From Trichostrongylus colubriformis (lineage: Eukaryota; Nematoda; Chromadorea; Rhabditida; Trichostrongylidae), in assembly GCA_963978905.1 (NCBI GenBank), contig OZ022257.1:27109274-27173273 (forward strand): a DNA stretch of 64,000 bases, written 5' to 3'. The position numbers and the translations under genes were made by a program. The notes beneath the pieces are model-generated. The model saw only the letters and a program-made list of their open reading frames with translations, made no database searches and was not told the DNA's origin. Every line of letters starts with the position of its first letter. Position 1 is the stretch's first letter. This document shows, piece after piece, positions 10,952-21,123 of the stretch.

Positions 10952-11740
10952 CCCTAAAGTCTGATAGATAAGTCCGACCGCACACGGTGTCGCGCGCGGC
11001 AGCGGCGAACGCAGGCGCAGTCTTTAAAGAACACAGAATTGCGATGCACCCTTCCTTATCAAAAACGACAGAATTGCACAAACTGTTTATCAGCTTCATT
11101 TCTAATGTCTAAAAATAACAGGTATCAAAATCTTCGTTTGACCTGTATAGCAATGATCATTCATCCTAAATTTTCTACGCAATCTCCATTTCATCGTCAC
11201 AAACACTCATGATAATTAAAATTCCCAATCATCTCATCTGACAATGACTCTTGGTTCAAGGCCTTTGAGAAGCTGTTGACAATCGTCTCCTCAGAAATTG
11301 AATAGAAACTGTCGCAAACTGAAACAGCTACTTCTCCGTAGTTAATCCTTTTCCTGATGCCGCTTTTTGTATATATGGCTTTTGTTGGGTCATAAAGAAA
11401 TAAGGAAAAGTTTTTATTTAACCACTATTTCATCGCCAAGACCATCGTTGCATTGAAACCCCCGTTGAACAACAGTGCTCCCCTCATTCGTTCACTTTCC
11501 TCTGCCAACTGTGAAGTTTCCGTATTAGCCTTTCGTACGACTACGACCTCAACTTTACTTGCTACTCGCTTTTACATTAACAAATACAATATACCATACA
11601 ATATAAACTCGTCACTAATACAATCTACAAATCATAGCTTCCTCAATTTCCTTCATCCCTCGTTGGTTCTTCAAAGACTGCGGTCGCCTGTGCCGCGCGC
11701 AACACCGCGTGCGGGCGGACTTATCTATCAGACTTTAGGG
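10952..11740 (-). mobile_element. DNA transposon remnant with about 75-bp inverted ends
   Basis: The left end CCCTAAAGTCTGATAGATAA with the GC-rich stretch that follows (to about 11030, GCAGTCTTTAAAG) is mirrored at 11662-11740. TA follows the right end (11741-11742), and CA precedes the left. Inside, on the minus strand at about 11460-11195, a fragment reads YGEVAVSVCDSFYSISEETI followed by VNSFSKALNQ, which resembles the C-terminal part of pogo/Tigger-type (DDE_1) transposases. The family assignment is tentative. Confidence 0.55.
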
Positions 11741-11814
11741 TATATATAATATCATCCCAAATGAGAGCCTGAATAAAGGTACAAAAAAATCTGGGGAAAA
11801 ACTATTAGTTCGTT

Positions 11815-11906
11815 GCAACATTGATTTCGGTTTCAAGGTTTGTATAAATGAGTAGATTTTTTGCCCTGATTTATTCCAAGTGCTTAGCCAGGTGATGGGC
11901 ATGTGG
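11815..11906 (+). mobile_element. Free fragment of the 9040-10250 mariner 5' end
   Basis: GATTTCGGTTTCAAGGTTTG and GATTTATTCCA match the minus-strand 5' end of the mariner at 9040-10250 over about 60 bp. It lies about 1.6 kb from that copy and points the other way. Confidence 0.6.
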
Positions 11907-11924
11907 AAAAAGTCGACGTCTCGC

Positions 11925-12268
11925 GAGTATAAATCTCTTGACTAAGAATTGAATGGCCACAAATCTTCTAACTGACTGTGGAATCTTGCGAAAACTTCAC
12001 AGAGCTGAATGCTAGTTTTAACGACCTGTTGATCGACAGCGATGATAACGAAGCTGTGCTGGATTACGATACAAAGCATGAAAAAAAAACTCATTGAAAA
12101 GATGTAAGTGGACCATATTCACCCTAGATACCCTTGTGCATGTTGATCAAGATTATTATTTGTGGATAAGTAATTTTCTGTGCTGCATCCCACCACTGGG
12201 ACGCATTGCCCCACGCGGCAGAAAACCTGCGTCCCAGCATTGGGACGCAATGTTGCCAACGTGTTAAT
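11925..12268 (+). mobile_element. Possible piggyBac-like remnant
   Basis: A short ORF piece near 11993-12080 reads FTELNASFNDLLIDSDDNEA, an acidic stretch like the N-termini of piggyBac transposases. It is followed by an end rich in TGGGACGCA direct and inverted repeats (12189-12250) that stops at TTAA (12264-12267), the piggyBac target. No partner end was found, so this is a weak call. Confidence 0.3.
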
Positions 12269-12269
12269 G

Positions 12270-13010
12270 GCGCAAACAGTGGAGAAATCATAGTGTACTA
12301 TTGAGTGCTCTGAAAGCTCTCCAAAGGCATGGACACTTTAGGATCATGTCGAGGCCCGTCGAATGAGGTCTTTCTCCTCACGATGATGCAGGAGCGTCAC
12401 AGTATGAAATACACAAACGCACACTGAAAAATCACGTTTGAGACTCTCAGCATGTTGCAGTGTTCTGTACTGGAGTCGATATTCGGTTATGAGCGAAATT
12501 ATTCCAACTCCCTCACTGCTTCCATTCCTCTTAAAACAAATGAGGCTGAGTTGTTGGAAAATTGGACCATGCTGAAATGAATTCCCAGTTCACACGGTCG
12601 CCCAATCGTGCATTCGCAAAACATAGCACTCGCTTGGGCCCGCAATTTTTCCCCAATCGCGGATGGCTCGTGAGTGGTAACAGATCATGAGTGAGGAAGA
12701 AAAGCACTGTCGAGTGAGGGTACGCAAGACGACACATGTAATTTTTGACTGTGTGTCGTGCTAGTTACGATCTCAAGTGATGTCCTTATGTACGCACAAT
12801 TGCTACCCTAGTGAGGAGACGTCAAAACTCCATGACCGGGACACCAAACATGCAAAATGTTCAGCAGCCACATGTTTGTACGTGACTAACGTCAAACAAA
12901 CATTAGTTGTCAACGTTCAACAAAAATTCACTCGTCAGTATATTGAGATAGCTTTCAATAGCTTTTGGGTACGTCCGGTTGCATTCAAGTAAGCATACTA
13001 AGGAACATAG
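12270..13010. other. Stretch without a supported gene
   Basis: About 740 bp with only short ORFs on both strands. No transposon ends or splice-bounded coding stretch were seen. On the gene model proposed here it is intronic to the receptor L-domain gene. Confidence 0.4.
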
Positions 13011-13012
13011 TA

Positions 13013-13926
13013 CAGGGTGGGGCGAAATTACGGAAACAAGGCGCGGGCGGGGGAACTTTGATCCCTGAGGCGCTTTTCGCATTTGAAAAGCCCTTGCTTA
13101 TTTTTATTCGATTCAGCGCAACCTTCTCTACTAACCTGCACAAAAAATTTCATATTTGATCTGAAATGACAATGCCATCCCCTCACCGGAATTCCCTCAT
13201 CTACCTGCACCATCAAGGACTCCAGGCGATTGACATCTCCCGTCGTCTAAACGTATCACAAAGTCTTGTATCGAAATCAGTCGCAAGGTTTACAGAACTA
13301 GGAAACCTTTCGACCGGCCAGGACGTGGAAGACCGACTTCTGTCACGATCAGGGCGGACATCAAGAGAGTGCGTGATCGTCTGCGTTTGAAGCCAGTGCG
13401 GTCGCTTCGGAAGATGGCAGAAGAAATGTCGATTTCCACGTGACAGATGGGCAGGATTGTGAAAGATCACTTGGAAACTGAAGGCATACAAGCAAGGAGG
13501 AGGACAGTTTCTTTCTGCCGACAGCAAAAGGAACAGAAACCAACGCTACAGGAAATTTTCCTAGATTTCATTGCCTTTGATGAATGGTCTCCCAGTTCCG
13601 AACCTCAACCCACTCGGTTTCTCTGTATGGAGTGTCCTCGAGCATAAGGCATTCTCAAAACCCCATCCCGGCCTTAATTACTCGAAGGCAGCGCTGAAGA
13701 AAGCATGGGATGAGTTGGACGAAGGCTATCTCCTCGCCACGGTCAACGCGTTTTCGGAGCGTCTTCGAGCCTTTATCGGAGTAAATGGAGATGGTTTCAA
13801 AACAAAGTAGTACTGTTTGTTCAGTTTTTTCTGGAGAGTAAATCGGTAATGATCATGTTTTTGTTCGAGCTGAAATAAGGTTTTTGGGTAGCATCAATTT
13901 AGTTTCCGTAATTTTGCCCCACCCTG
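13013..13926 (+). mobile_element. Tc1/mariner superfamily element (maT-like), deleted
   Basis: Inverted ends CAGGGTGGGGCGAAATTACG are flanked by TA on both sides (13011-13012, 13927-13928). The 914-bp element carries a transposase remnant on +. It sits just upstream of the L-domain exon at 14198. Confidence 0.85.
13166..13810 (+). pseudogene. Transposase with catalytic core deleted
   Basis: The N-terminal helix-turn-helix starts at ATG 13166 (SPHRNSLIYLHHQGLQAIDI, then SRRLNVSQSLVSKSV). Two frame changes follow. At about 13550 the sequence jumps from the DNA-binding region to WSPSS...LNPLDFSVWSVLEHKA, the third catalytic region with Asp where Tc1 has Glu. The first and second catalytic blocks are absent. 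The C-terminus (LDEGYLLATVNAFSERLRA) is intact to the stop at 13808. The NPLDFSVW signature fits the DD37D (maT) group; this rests on motif memory. Confidence 0.7.
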
Positions 13927-14197
13927 TACAAACGACAGACCCTCTCGAAAATAGAAATTCATGTCAGAACAGTCTGAATCACTCTTGTGAACCGCTTGCT
14001 CATAACTCACCTTCGTTTTGAAACTCATATCAAAATTTTGTCTTTGGTGCGGTGAAGACAAGAGTGAGCTGAAAGTTTGACAAAATATCGTGTTAGCTTC
14101 TACCTATTCGAAACCACTAAGTGCATTCGGCTATGGTAAGACGTGATGATGAGTTTGCATTGCCGGGTTCGGCATGCGAATAACTTTTGCCTTTCAG

Positions 14198-14296
14198 CAA
14201 TTAGCGGGAATAAAGACCTTTGTTTGACGGAAGAACTCAATTTTCTCTATCGAAGATTTACTGACCTGCGCGTGTATAATAACAAGGAATCATGTC
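14198..14296 (+). CDS. Receptor L-domain protein, exon (end of first L domain)
   Basis: Acceptor CCTTTCAG and donor GTATGG bound 99 bp with phase 1 on both sides. The translation ISGNKDLCLTEELNFLY, then L-x-V and NNKESC, is the usual closing turn of a receptor L domain (strand, N-x-x-LC, helix, final Cys). A 39-bp stretch at 14097-14135 (phase 1 to phase 1, donor GTAAGA) could be a small preceding exon, but it is too short to be sure. Spliced to the next exon it reads NNKESCQRHCLGGVAT without a break. Confidence 0.65.
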
Positions 14297-14364
14297 GTAT
14301 GGAATTCATTTCATTACAGCAACTAGCTAAATAAAACTACATCATATCGACATTTGCTTTCCAG

Positions 14365-14463
14365 AGCGGCATTGCCTCGGAGGTGTAGCAACAGAAGACT
14401 ACCTGAAAAATATTGGAAGCTGTACATACATCCATGGAGACCTAATTATTTCTGATTGGAAAG
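14365..14463 (+). CDS. Receptor L-domain protein, exon (start of second L domain)
   Basis: Acceptor GCTTTCCAG and donor GTAAGG bound 99 bp, phase 1 to phase 1. The translation RHCLGGVATEDYLKNIGSCT, then YIHGDLIISDWK, matches the opening of a nematode L domain: a Cys pair, GG, a short helix, C-T-x-I-x-G-D-L-I-I. The intron before it is 68 bp. The intron after it is about 7.4 kb to 21876 and contains the composite repeat copies and a fold-back mariner. Confidence 0.75.
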
Positions 14464-14469
14464 GTAAGG

Positions 14470-15120
14470 TCGCCTGAGAATCTAAACATAAACAAAACAC
14501 AAAGCGAAAAAAACTACTCGGCGAAAGTGGTATTCTCACATACGGACATCATCTCTCGCAAACGTCATCAACAACCTTTGATAAAGCAACGTCGTCGGAA
14601 CTAGTCAAGCAAAGCTTTCTTTCCATTGAATGTGGTAATAATTAACTCCAAATTAATTTACTGCGCTCCTTTTTGCAGCTTTCTTTCCAAGATCTGCTCA
14701 CAATAATGCTTACCGTACACATTTACTACCGTACACTGTGAAGTGTGAAGTTGTGCAGCAACTGCAGCGCACTGTGCGTCACATAACGTATCCAAAAATA
14801 AACTCGTAAAAGATGTGATGACACTGAAGTTTGGAACAACCCATTGACGACCGTGTCACAGGACGTCGTGTCACACCATGTTGGCCACGTGGAACCGAGT
14901 GACACGATGTCGTGTCACAACCTCAAAACTTATATTTTGAGCTTTATTTCCAAGTTTTGTTTGATCTTTTCTTTATTATTCATACCTCAGATATAAAGGT
15001 TTTCCACACGCATGGTCCAAGAAAATATTTTTTGATTGTTGAATTATTGAGCTTTCAAATAAAGGGGTGAATAACGATCACTGGACACATTTTTTGTTGT
15101 TATTTTGAAGCAATTTGCGT
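14470..15120. other. Intronic stretch without a further exon seen
   Basis: Read in all plus frames after the 14365 exon; no continuation of the L domain was found. Around 14842-14925 several GTGTCAC/GTGACAC motifs repeat in both orientations, a short local palindrome cluster of unknown meaning. Confidence 0.4.
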
Positions 15121-15159
15121 CCATCGCTAGTTGTTAATTGGCTCTTTCATAATGTGGAA

Positions 15160-15331
15160 TCGTACAGCCATAAGAATAGACTTGATATAAATAAAGTTGA
15201 TCCTAAAAAAGAATGCCAGATTGCATGCTCGTACCGAATTAGTCAACATGATGTGGTGAGGTCTGGACCAGAATACCAGTTTCTATTACGAAGGCGATGC
15301 CTGGGAAAGGAGTCAAACGAAACAAGAGCAT
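15160..15331 (+). CDS. Candidate exon, Cys-containing, function unknown
   Basis: An open stretch with charged composition (KVDPKKECQIACSYRISQHD, then LLRRRCLGKESNETRA) ends at a strong donor, TC|GTGAGT, at 15331 in phase 2. The acceptor is uncertain (15150-15190). Phase 2 does not match the phase-1 exons of the L-domain gene around it, so if real it belongs to a different gene nested in the large intron, or to a decayed fragment. Confidence 0.3.
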
Positions 15332-15339
15332 CGTGAGTG

Positions 15340-16250
15340 TCCATGGTTAACCCAACCTCTCTGAGAATCTTGTCTCCATATTCTTAAGAAAAGCGTGGCA
15401 GCAATAGATAGAATTCATACGTCCTTCTTGCAAAGCTTGATGCGACGACATTCTTTGATTAGATGATGTCTGCGGGCGAGACAAAATCCACTCTGGCTGT
15501 TCCAGACGCATAAGCCTATCATAAGGTGAACCGTCTCAAAAGCTCGATTACTCAAGAAAGCGTCTTCCGAGCCAACCAGTATTAGGATTCGGTAAGAATT
15601 TCGCCAAGAAGGAATGAAGATAGACTTTTGCCCTGTCGAAAGAGTTAGTCGCAATACAGAACGTACTTGACCATCATTTGCTACCTTTTCTAGCGGGTGC
15701 CGACGATGGAAGCTAAGAAACACTGCTACTCGGGCGGTGCTACAGCCACTTACATACTAAGCGGAATCCCAACCGACTGCAGCGAGTGGTACTGACGGCG
15801 CCTCAGTGCGACGCGGCGACGCAAAAATTCGACCAATCGACTCCCACCCCTGCTTTTCTTGTGTGCACGTCCAATACATATGTCGTGGCTAGAGGAGCGT
15901 CATATGGCTGTTATGGAATTACCTGGTGCACATTTGGTGTGTGCCTTATTGAGAAAACAAAGGTTTTTACTCTGACAAAGCTCTGATTTCACTGCTGATT
16001 CTTGACTTCTGTCACTGGGTAGCGATTACACAGACTTACATGCACGTTCCGGTAGTACTGGGCATCGCAGCTCCTTCAATAGCCAGATAATTGACACACA
16101 GTGACGTAGGCTGTACTCTCACCTGGGCGTGAGTGTGAGTTTCTGGAAAATGCAGAGCCAAAGAAGCAGCTCAATTAGGCAGTTCTGTCGCGCCCACTTC
16201 TGATTTTACTGCTGCCCTTGATTGATTTCTTCTCCTTTTTTAGGTTAGAT
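15340..16250. other. Stretch with one long minus ORF, no supported gene
   Basis: A 102-codon minus ORF (15723-15415) is open without repeats (for example VANDGQVRSVLRLTLSTG) and ends KLCKKDV. It has no strong splice site pair or motif I can name, so it is recorded here and not called. The rest (15730-16250) shows no features. Confidence 0.35.
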
Positions 16251-16255
16251 GAAAC

Positions 16256-16400
16256 CAGACTCTAATATGATGTTTCCCTTCCCTCAATGCTGATAAAGGC
16301 TCATGAGGAGCCTCGAAAGGCCAAATTTGCCTAATCTGTTCCGCCTTTCGTGCAGGGTCAAGCGTCCTGTTGAGGAAAATTTTCGAAAAATACGATCCCC
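16256..16400 (-). repeat. Short composite-repeat fragment joined to another repeat piece
   Basis: 16290-16350 matches the minus-strand tail-side unit of the composite repeat (GCTCATGAGGAGCCTCGAAAGGC). It is followed by CAGGGTCAAGCGTCC and GAGGAAAATTTTC, a block that recurs at 37926-37980 next to a C-rich run. This suggests a shared recombination or insertion boundary. Confidence 0.4.
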
Positions 16401-17090
16401 CTCTCTTACGAGACTTACTAGAATCCATAGGCAATACTTGAGTTGGACAAGAGAACCGCACCCCGGTCGCACTCAAGCGGAACAGCCGCTTCGTCTGATA
16501 CAAGAAACATTGGAAGGCTGCACATGTGCATGCATAAATTTAAGGAACGCCTTATGAATGAGTTCTGTTTTGTTAAACAGAAAGATGAATGCAAGTACAC
16601 ACTAGGGGCCACGTCATAGGATGCTTCAAGAAGTTGATGCAGACACAGGAAGGTTCTCGCAGTAACTATAGCCTTAATTAAAAGTTCTATAAAACTGTTC
16701 TTTCTTTTACATGAACCGTTGCTGCACATACGCTTAGCCTAGTTGATGCTTCACTTCAGGCTAAGTACTCCGCCGACAAATCATCACAAACAAACTTTGA
16801 CCCCCCCCCCCCTCCCAAATCGCTCTGAAGTAGCATTTTGCAATTTCGGTTCATGTAATTGTTATTACCGTGCGAGACACCATCGACTTATCTGAGTACC
16901 ATTTCAAACATCGATGAGAACATAAAATCCTCTCATGGTAAAGCCAAAAAGTTCGAAAAACGCAATATTACGAGCAGAAATATGAGAATCACTTTTAAGA
17001 GGAGATAAATATGAAGAGTGAGGAAGGCAAAACTGCGGTGAAAACTGGAAATCAAGCAGTAACCATGGTGGCAAATACGAACGATTGGCG
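16400..17090. other. Stretch without a supported gene
   Basis: Contains a run of 12 C (16801-16812) and short unsupported ORFs. No transposon ends were recognised. Confidence 0.4.
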
Positions 17091-17094
17091 GTAC

Positions 17095-18060
17095 TTCATT
17101 TCAGGCGACGGCTGCGACGAGGCGATCACGATGGAGCGCGGTATCTTCCCCGTACTAAATTCGGACATTTTTAAATACTTTAATCTTCACCTAGAGCCCA
17201 TCTTTCAAACAGCTGTAAACTGTTTGTAATAACTCCATTAGACCTATCTATCGGCCGCTTGCTTTCCCTAATGGTTGCTTAGTTCTCGATATGGGTTTCC
17301 AGATGAGGATTAGATGAGGAAGATTATGCGAGACTGGTCTGCGAGATAGCCGCTTTTGAATGACTGTTGAGCGGTGCCATATCTCTAAAACGAAGCAAGA
17401 AAAATCAGGAAAGCCAGTTGAGAAAGATTTTTCCGTCGAATTCGCGAAATATTTCCAAGGTTCTTGCGAAAAATTGATTCATCGTCGCTGAAATGTTTCT
17501 AGTATGTATCCTTCGCTCTCGAAGGCGTAGTGAGAGGGCGAGAATCGTCGGTCAGCTTCCCTGTGGGATGCGCCATGCATGAGAATTTCATCCACATTCT
17601 CAATGAATGCAAACCTTTTTTTGGTCCACATAGTGGCCGCTAACACTAGATTATGTACTTGCGATCGTAATAGGATGTGGAAGAAGTCCATATCAGCTAA
17701 TTTTTCGCTTTCAGCCCATTGATTCTGGAGTGCCCATCCACGGTGTTAGCTTTTGAAAGATATCGCTTTCCAAGGCTAATCGGTGAATTTTGGAGGTGTC
17801 TGTGTACGTGGTTTCGGTGTCAGCGGACCAACGAAAAGGCTATTGGCGTTGACCCGTTTCGTTGCGGATCGCGCCATGCATGAGGTTTCCATGATGACCA
17901 AATTAAACCAGTTTCGGGTCCAAACAATTAGACAGTTTTATCATTTCTACCCTTACACTTTGGACCCTCAGCCCGAGAAATCTTGTTGATCACTGCCTAC
18001 CTCAACGATTACGACCCCCCCTTTGGGGATCCCTCAGCAGAGTCTTAACCCTGCTTTCGG
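17095..18060. repeat. Dispersed repeat R2, copy 1
   Basis: About 965 bp matches 39725-41110 in the same order: ACGATGGAGCGCGGTATCTT, CATCTTTCAAACAGCTGT, TTGCTTAGTTCTCGATATGG, TCCACATTCTCAATGA, GGTGAATTTTGGAGGTGTCT, ending in a C-rich block (18015-18025) and TCTTAACCCTGC. A minus ORF (17691-17479) is partly shared with copy 2, but the differences are mostly amino-acid changing, so I do not call a gene. Class unknown; ends not defined. Confidence 0.65.
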
Positions 18061-18535
18061 GTCCATCCTAGAGTGCCCACAGTCACAGGTGTATGAAAAG
18101 GTGGGACAGGCACATCAATGGTGAGTAATCCAAATTTATGACGGATAACAAGATTCGATAAGGGGCGTCTAAAGGCGAATGTCATTAAACCCGTCTCCCC
18201 ATTCAAGGTGATTCTGGAACGCTGATGATCATAGGTGTTTTGAGGGGTGGGAGAGGCACTTCAATGGTGGATCCAAACTAATGACGGCTGATAGGGTTCG
18301 ATAAGAAGCGTCAAAAGGCTAATGTCGTCAAGTCCGATTCGCTCTTTTGGCTAACAGTAGAATGATCATATTCACAGGTATCACAGATTACGGGGGGATG
18401 GTGACTTTTGGAACTGCTAACGGCTTACAGAGGCCGATAGGAGCCATTAGGAAATGGAGAAGGGATAAAAAAAAATCCGGTACACCGTTTTCTACTACTC
18501 TACGACTGCTATAGTAAATGCGTCTTATTTGTTTA
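18060..18535 (-). repeat. Composite repeat, two to three array units, reverse orientation
   Basis: Minus-strand array units (ATCACAGGTGTATG, GTGTTTTGAGGGG, GATAAGGGGCG, GATAAGAAGCG) are followed by the segment AGCATTTA...CGACTGCTATAG. It abuts the palindromic head at 18536, on whose other side a plus-strand copy starts, so the pair is head to head. Confidence 0.65.
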
Positions 18536-18798
18536 CCAGTTGGCTGGCGCACCCAATGCGCGCGATTCATGGCGATGTTGTGCAAAATTAGTTTGATCGG
18601 CACGACCACAGTTGTGTATGGAGTTTAGAGGAAAATTTCTTTCCTCTGCTTACAGCTGAGCTATTTGTTAGGATAAAAGCAGAGAAAATAGTGTGATAGG
18701 AAAGCATTTCGACAATGATATTCTTCAGTAGCTTTGCATCGAACCCGTTTTGCACGTCATCAACATGAATGGCGCGCAGTAGTGAGCGCCAGCGAACT
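18536..18798. mobile_element. Palindromic MITE-like head element, family 1
   Basis: Ends ACCAGTTGGCTGGCGCACCC and the inverse GTGAGCGCCAGCGAACTGG. Arms continue with GATTCATGGCGATGTTGTGC and GCACGTCATCAACATGAAT. The copy is 263 bp and sits between two oppositely oriented composite arrays. Confidence 0.75.
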
Positions 18799-20444
18799 GG
18801 CATAGGTCATCATCGAGGATAGTCTAGAGAATGGAAGTTTTGTATTCGATTGCATCGATTGGTAATAAATTGTTCACTTGCTGAGCATCTAATTCCTACA
18901 CATCGATGGTAGAACCATGTCTCGATTATCAACGTTTATCATTTTCATGGACATGTTTCACTATTTGGAATTTTACATGGTCTAGCGGTCGATACCCAGT
19001 GTTGCTGCCAGTACCGCATCAGAAAATGATTTCGAGTAGAACGCTTGCTTTGCTATCACAAATACAGGTTGTAACATGATTATCAGTGTAGATCGCAGTA
19101 TCAAAAGAAATGCGCCATTTTTTGGAAAGTTAGGCAATTCAGCGGTCGATACATCGGTCAGTGATATCAGAACAAACAAAATATATTCAACCAATGGCAC
19201 TGAGCATCAGACGCTTTTGCTAAGGCGGTCGTATAGTAGTATCGAGCGATGTAAAGGATTACATCCCATTTGATCCCTAACGGTTCTTATCAGACACTGT
19301 AATCCGTCGTCACTAAGACTCCGTACCTATCAGTACCATTGAGATCCCTGTACCCTACAATACCTGCGAAAGTGAACAACCCATTGTTAGCCGCAAATGC
19401 GTACCGACCTTAGTGACGTTTTCCTTCTCACGCTCCTTATCGAGTCTTATCAACCGTTATCAAGCTGGATCGCCCACCATCAAATTCCCCGTCCCGCTCC
19501 GCAAAACCCTATGAGAATGAATGCTCCGGGACCAATGCGAAAAGCGAGACGGATTTGACGACTCTGGCCTTTTTCCGCTCTTATCGAATCTTATCAACCG
19601 TTATCAAGCTGGATCGCCCACCATCAACTTTCTCGTCTCGCTACGCAAAACAACTGTGAGTATGAACGCTCCAGGACCAATGCGAAAAGCGAGACGGATT
19701 TGACGACTCTGGCCTTTTTCCGCTCTTATCGAATCTTATCAACCGTTATCAAGCTGGATCGCCCACCATCAACTTTCTCGTCTCTCTACGCAAAACAACT
19801 GTGAGTATGAACGCTCCAGGACCAATGCGAAAAGCGAAACGGATTTGACGACTCTGGCCTTCTAATGCTCCTTATCGAATCTTATCAACCGTTATCAATG
19901 CGGGTCACCCACCATTAATGTGCCCGTCCCACCCCGCACAACACCTGTGAGTATGAACGCTCCAGGACCAATGCGAAAAGCGAAACGGATTTGACGACTC
20001 TGGCCTTTTTACGCTCCCTGTCAAATCTTATCAACCGTTATCAATGCGGGTCACCCACCATTAATGTCCCCTTCCCACCCCGCACAACACCTGTGAGTAT
20101 GAACGCTCCAGGACCAATGCGAAAAGCGAAACGGATTTGACGACTCTGGCCTTTTTACGCTCCCTGTCAAATCTTATCAACCGTTATCAATGCGGGTCAC
20201 CCACCATTAATGTCCCCGTCCCACCCCGCACAACACCTATGAGGGTTAGCGCTTTTGGATCAACGCGAAAGGCGAAACGGATTTGGTGACATTTGCCTTC
20301 CGAGGCTCCTTATCAGCCCTTATCAGCTGCTATCACTTTCGGTCCACCACCTCTGAGGTTCCCTAGCCACTCCCTACATCACTTGTAAAATTCATGGTCC
20401 CAGCTTTACTGCGACGCGAGATAAGAATTTCGTGACAGACAGAC

Positions 20445-20483
<39 letters not shown>

Positions 20484-20513
20484 TACTAAGCGAATTATAT
20501 ATAGTAGGATGTT
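18799..20513 (+). repeat. Composite repeat, fullest array (6-8 units of 145-147 bp)
   Basis: After the palindromic head comes about 480 bp of single sequence (AGGTCATCATCGAGG to TAGTAGTATCGAGC). The array follows: GGACCAATGCG (or its variant) occurs at 19529, 19674, 19819, 19965, 20111 and 20258, so the period is 145-147 bp. Internal units are nearly identical (19640-20200), which implies recent array expansion. The tail has a TTTCGTGACAGACAGACGG block and an (AC)n run at 20449-20480, and ends TATATATAGTAGGA at 20513. No coding potential. Confidence 0.85.
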
Positions 20514-20886
20514 CCGATATCTGCTTCCGATGTTTTAAACGCTAAATTCCCTAGCGTTCCAGATATAGCGCATGTCTTTTGATACTCCGATCTACATGAC
20601 CATCGAGACACTATCCAGATTCGAGATAGCAAAGCGAGCGATTCATGATCTCATGCGGTGCCAGCAACAATACGTGGTATCGACCACTAGACCAAGTAGA
20701 ATTCCAAGTAGTGGTGCACGTTTACAAAAACGATAAGCATCCATGACTGACATATGGATTTACCACCAACAGGTAGGAAATAGATGCTCAGCAAATGGAC
20801 ATTTCGCCGCCAGTTGATGCTGTTGAATCCTGAACTTTCGAGTCCGAAGCATAAATTGCGCACAGTAGTGTGCGCCAGCCAGTAGT
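20514..20886 (-). repeat. Composite repeat head-proximal segment, reverse orientation, with head remnant
   Basis: The minus strand shows the TTCCTACCTGTTGG and ATACCACGTATTGTTGCTGG segment seen after the head in other copies. 20862-20886 (GCGCACAGTAGTGTGCGCCAGCC) is the surviving tip of the palindromic head. Confidence 0.55.
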
Positions 20887-20889
20887 GTG

Positions 20890-21120
20890 GTATATCATTA
20901 TAATGTGTGGTGTGGTATATCATTATAATATAGAGTATGATCATATATAATAATATATGTCGTACATTATATATCTGTACTTAGCTCTTAAAGGAATGTA
21001 TTATATATACCTATTTATTTATATATCCCCTACTCCTCGACTCGCGGTGGGTCCTCTCTGTCAGTGCGCCTCTGAAACCGTTTCACAATTTCTACCCCTC
21101 TTTCCTCAGCACTCGTTGTA
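20890..21120. other. AT-rich low-complexity spacer
   Basis: Contains a 26-bp direct duplication (GTGTGGTATATCATTATAAT twice, 20887-20927) and a TATA/ATAT-rich run to 21025. No gene. Confidence 0.6.
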
Positions 21121-21123
21121 ATA

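Noticed and set aside
15415..15723. 102-codon minus ORF as a gene
   Set aside because: It is open and non-repetitive, but without a splice-site pair, a domain or a start context I can defend.
19500..20300. CRISPR-like array
   Set aside because: The whole 146-bp unit repeats with no unique spacers, and the organism is a eukaryote.
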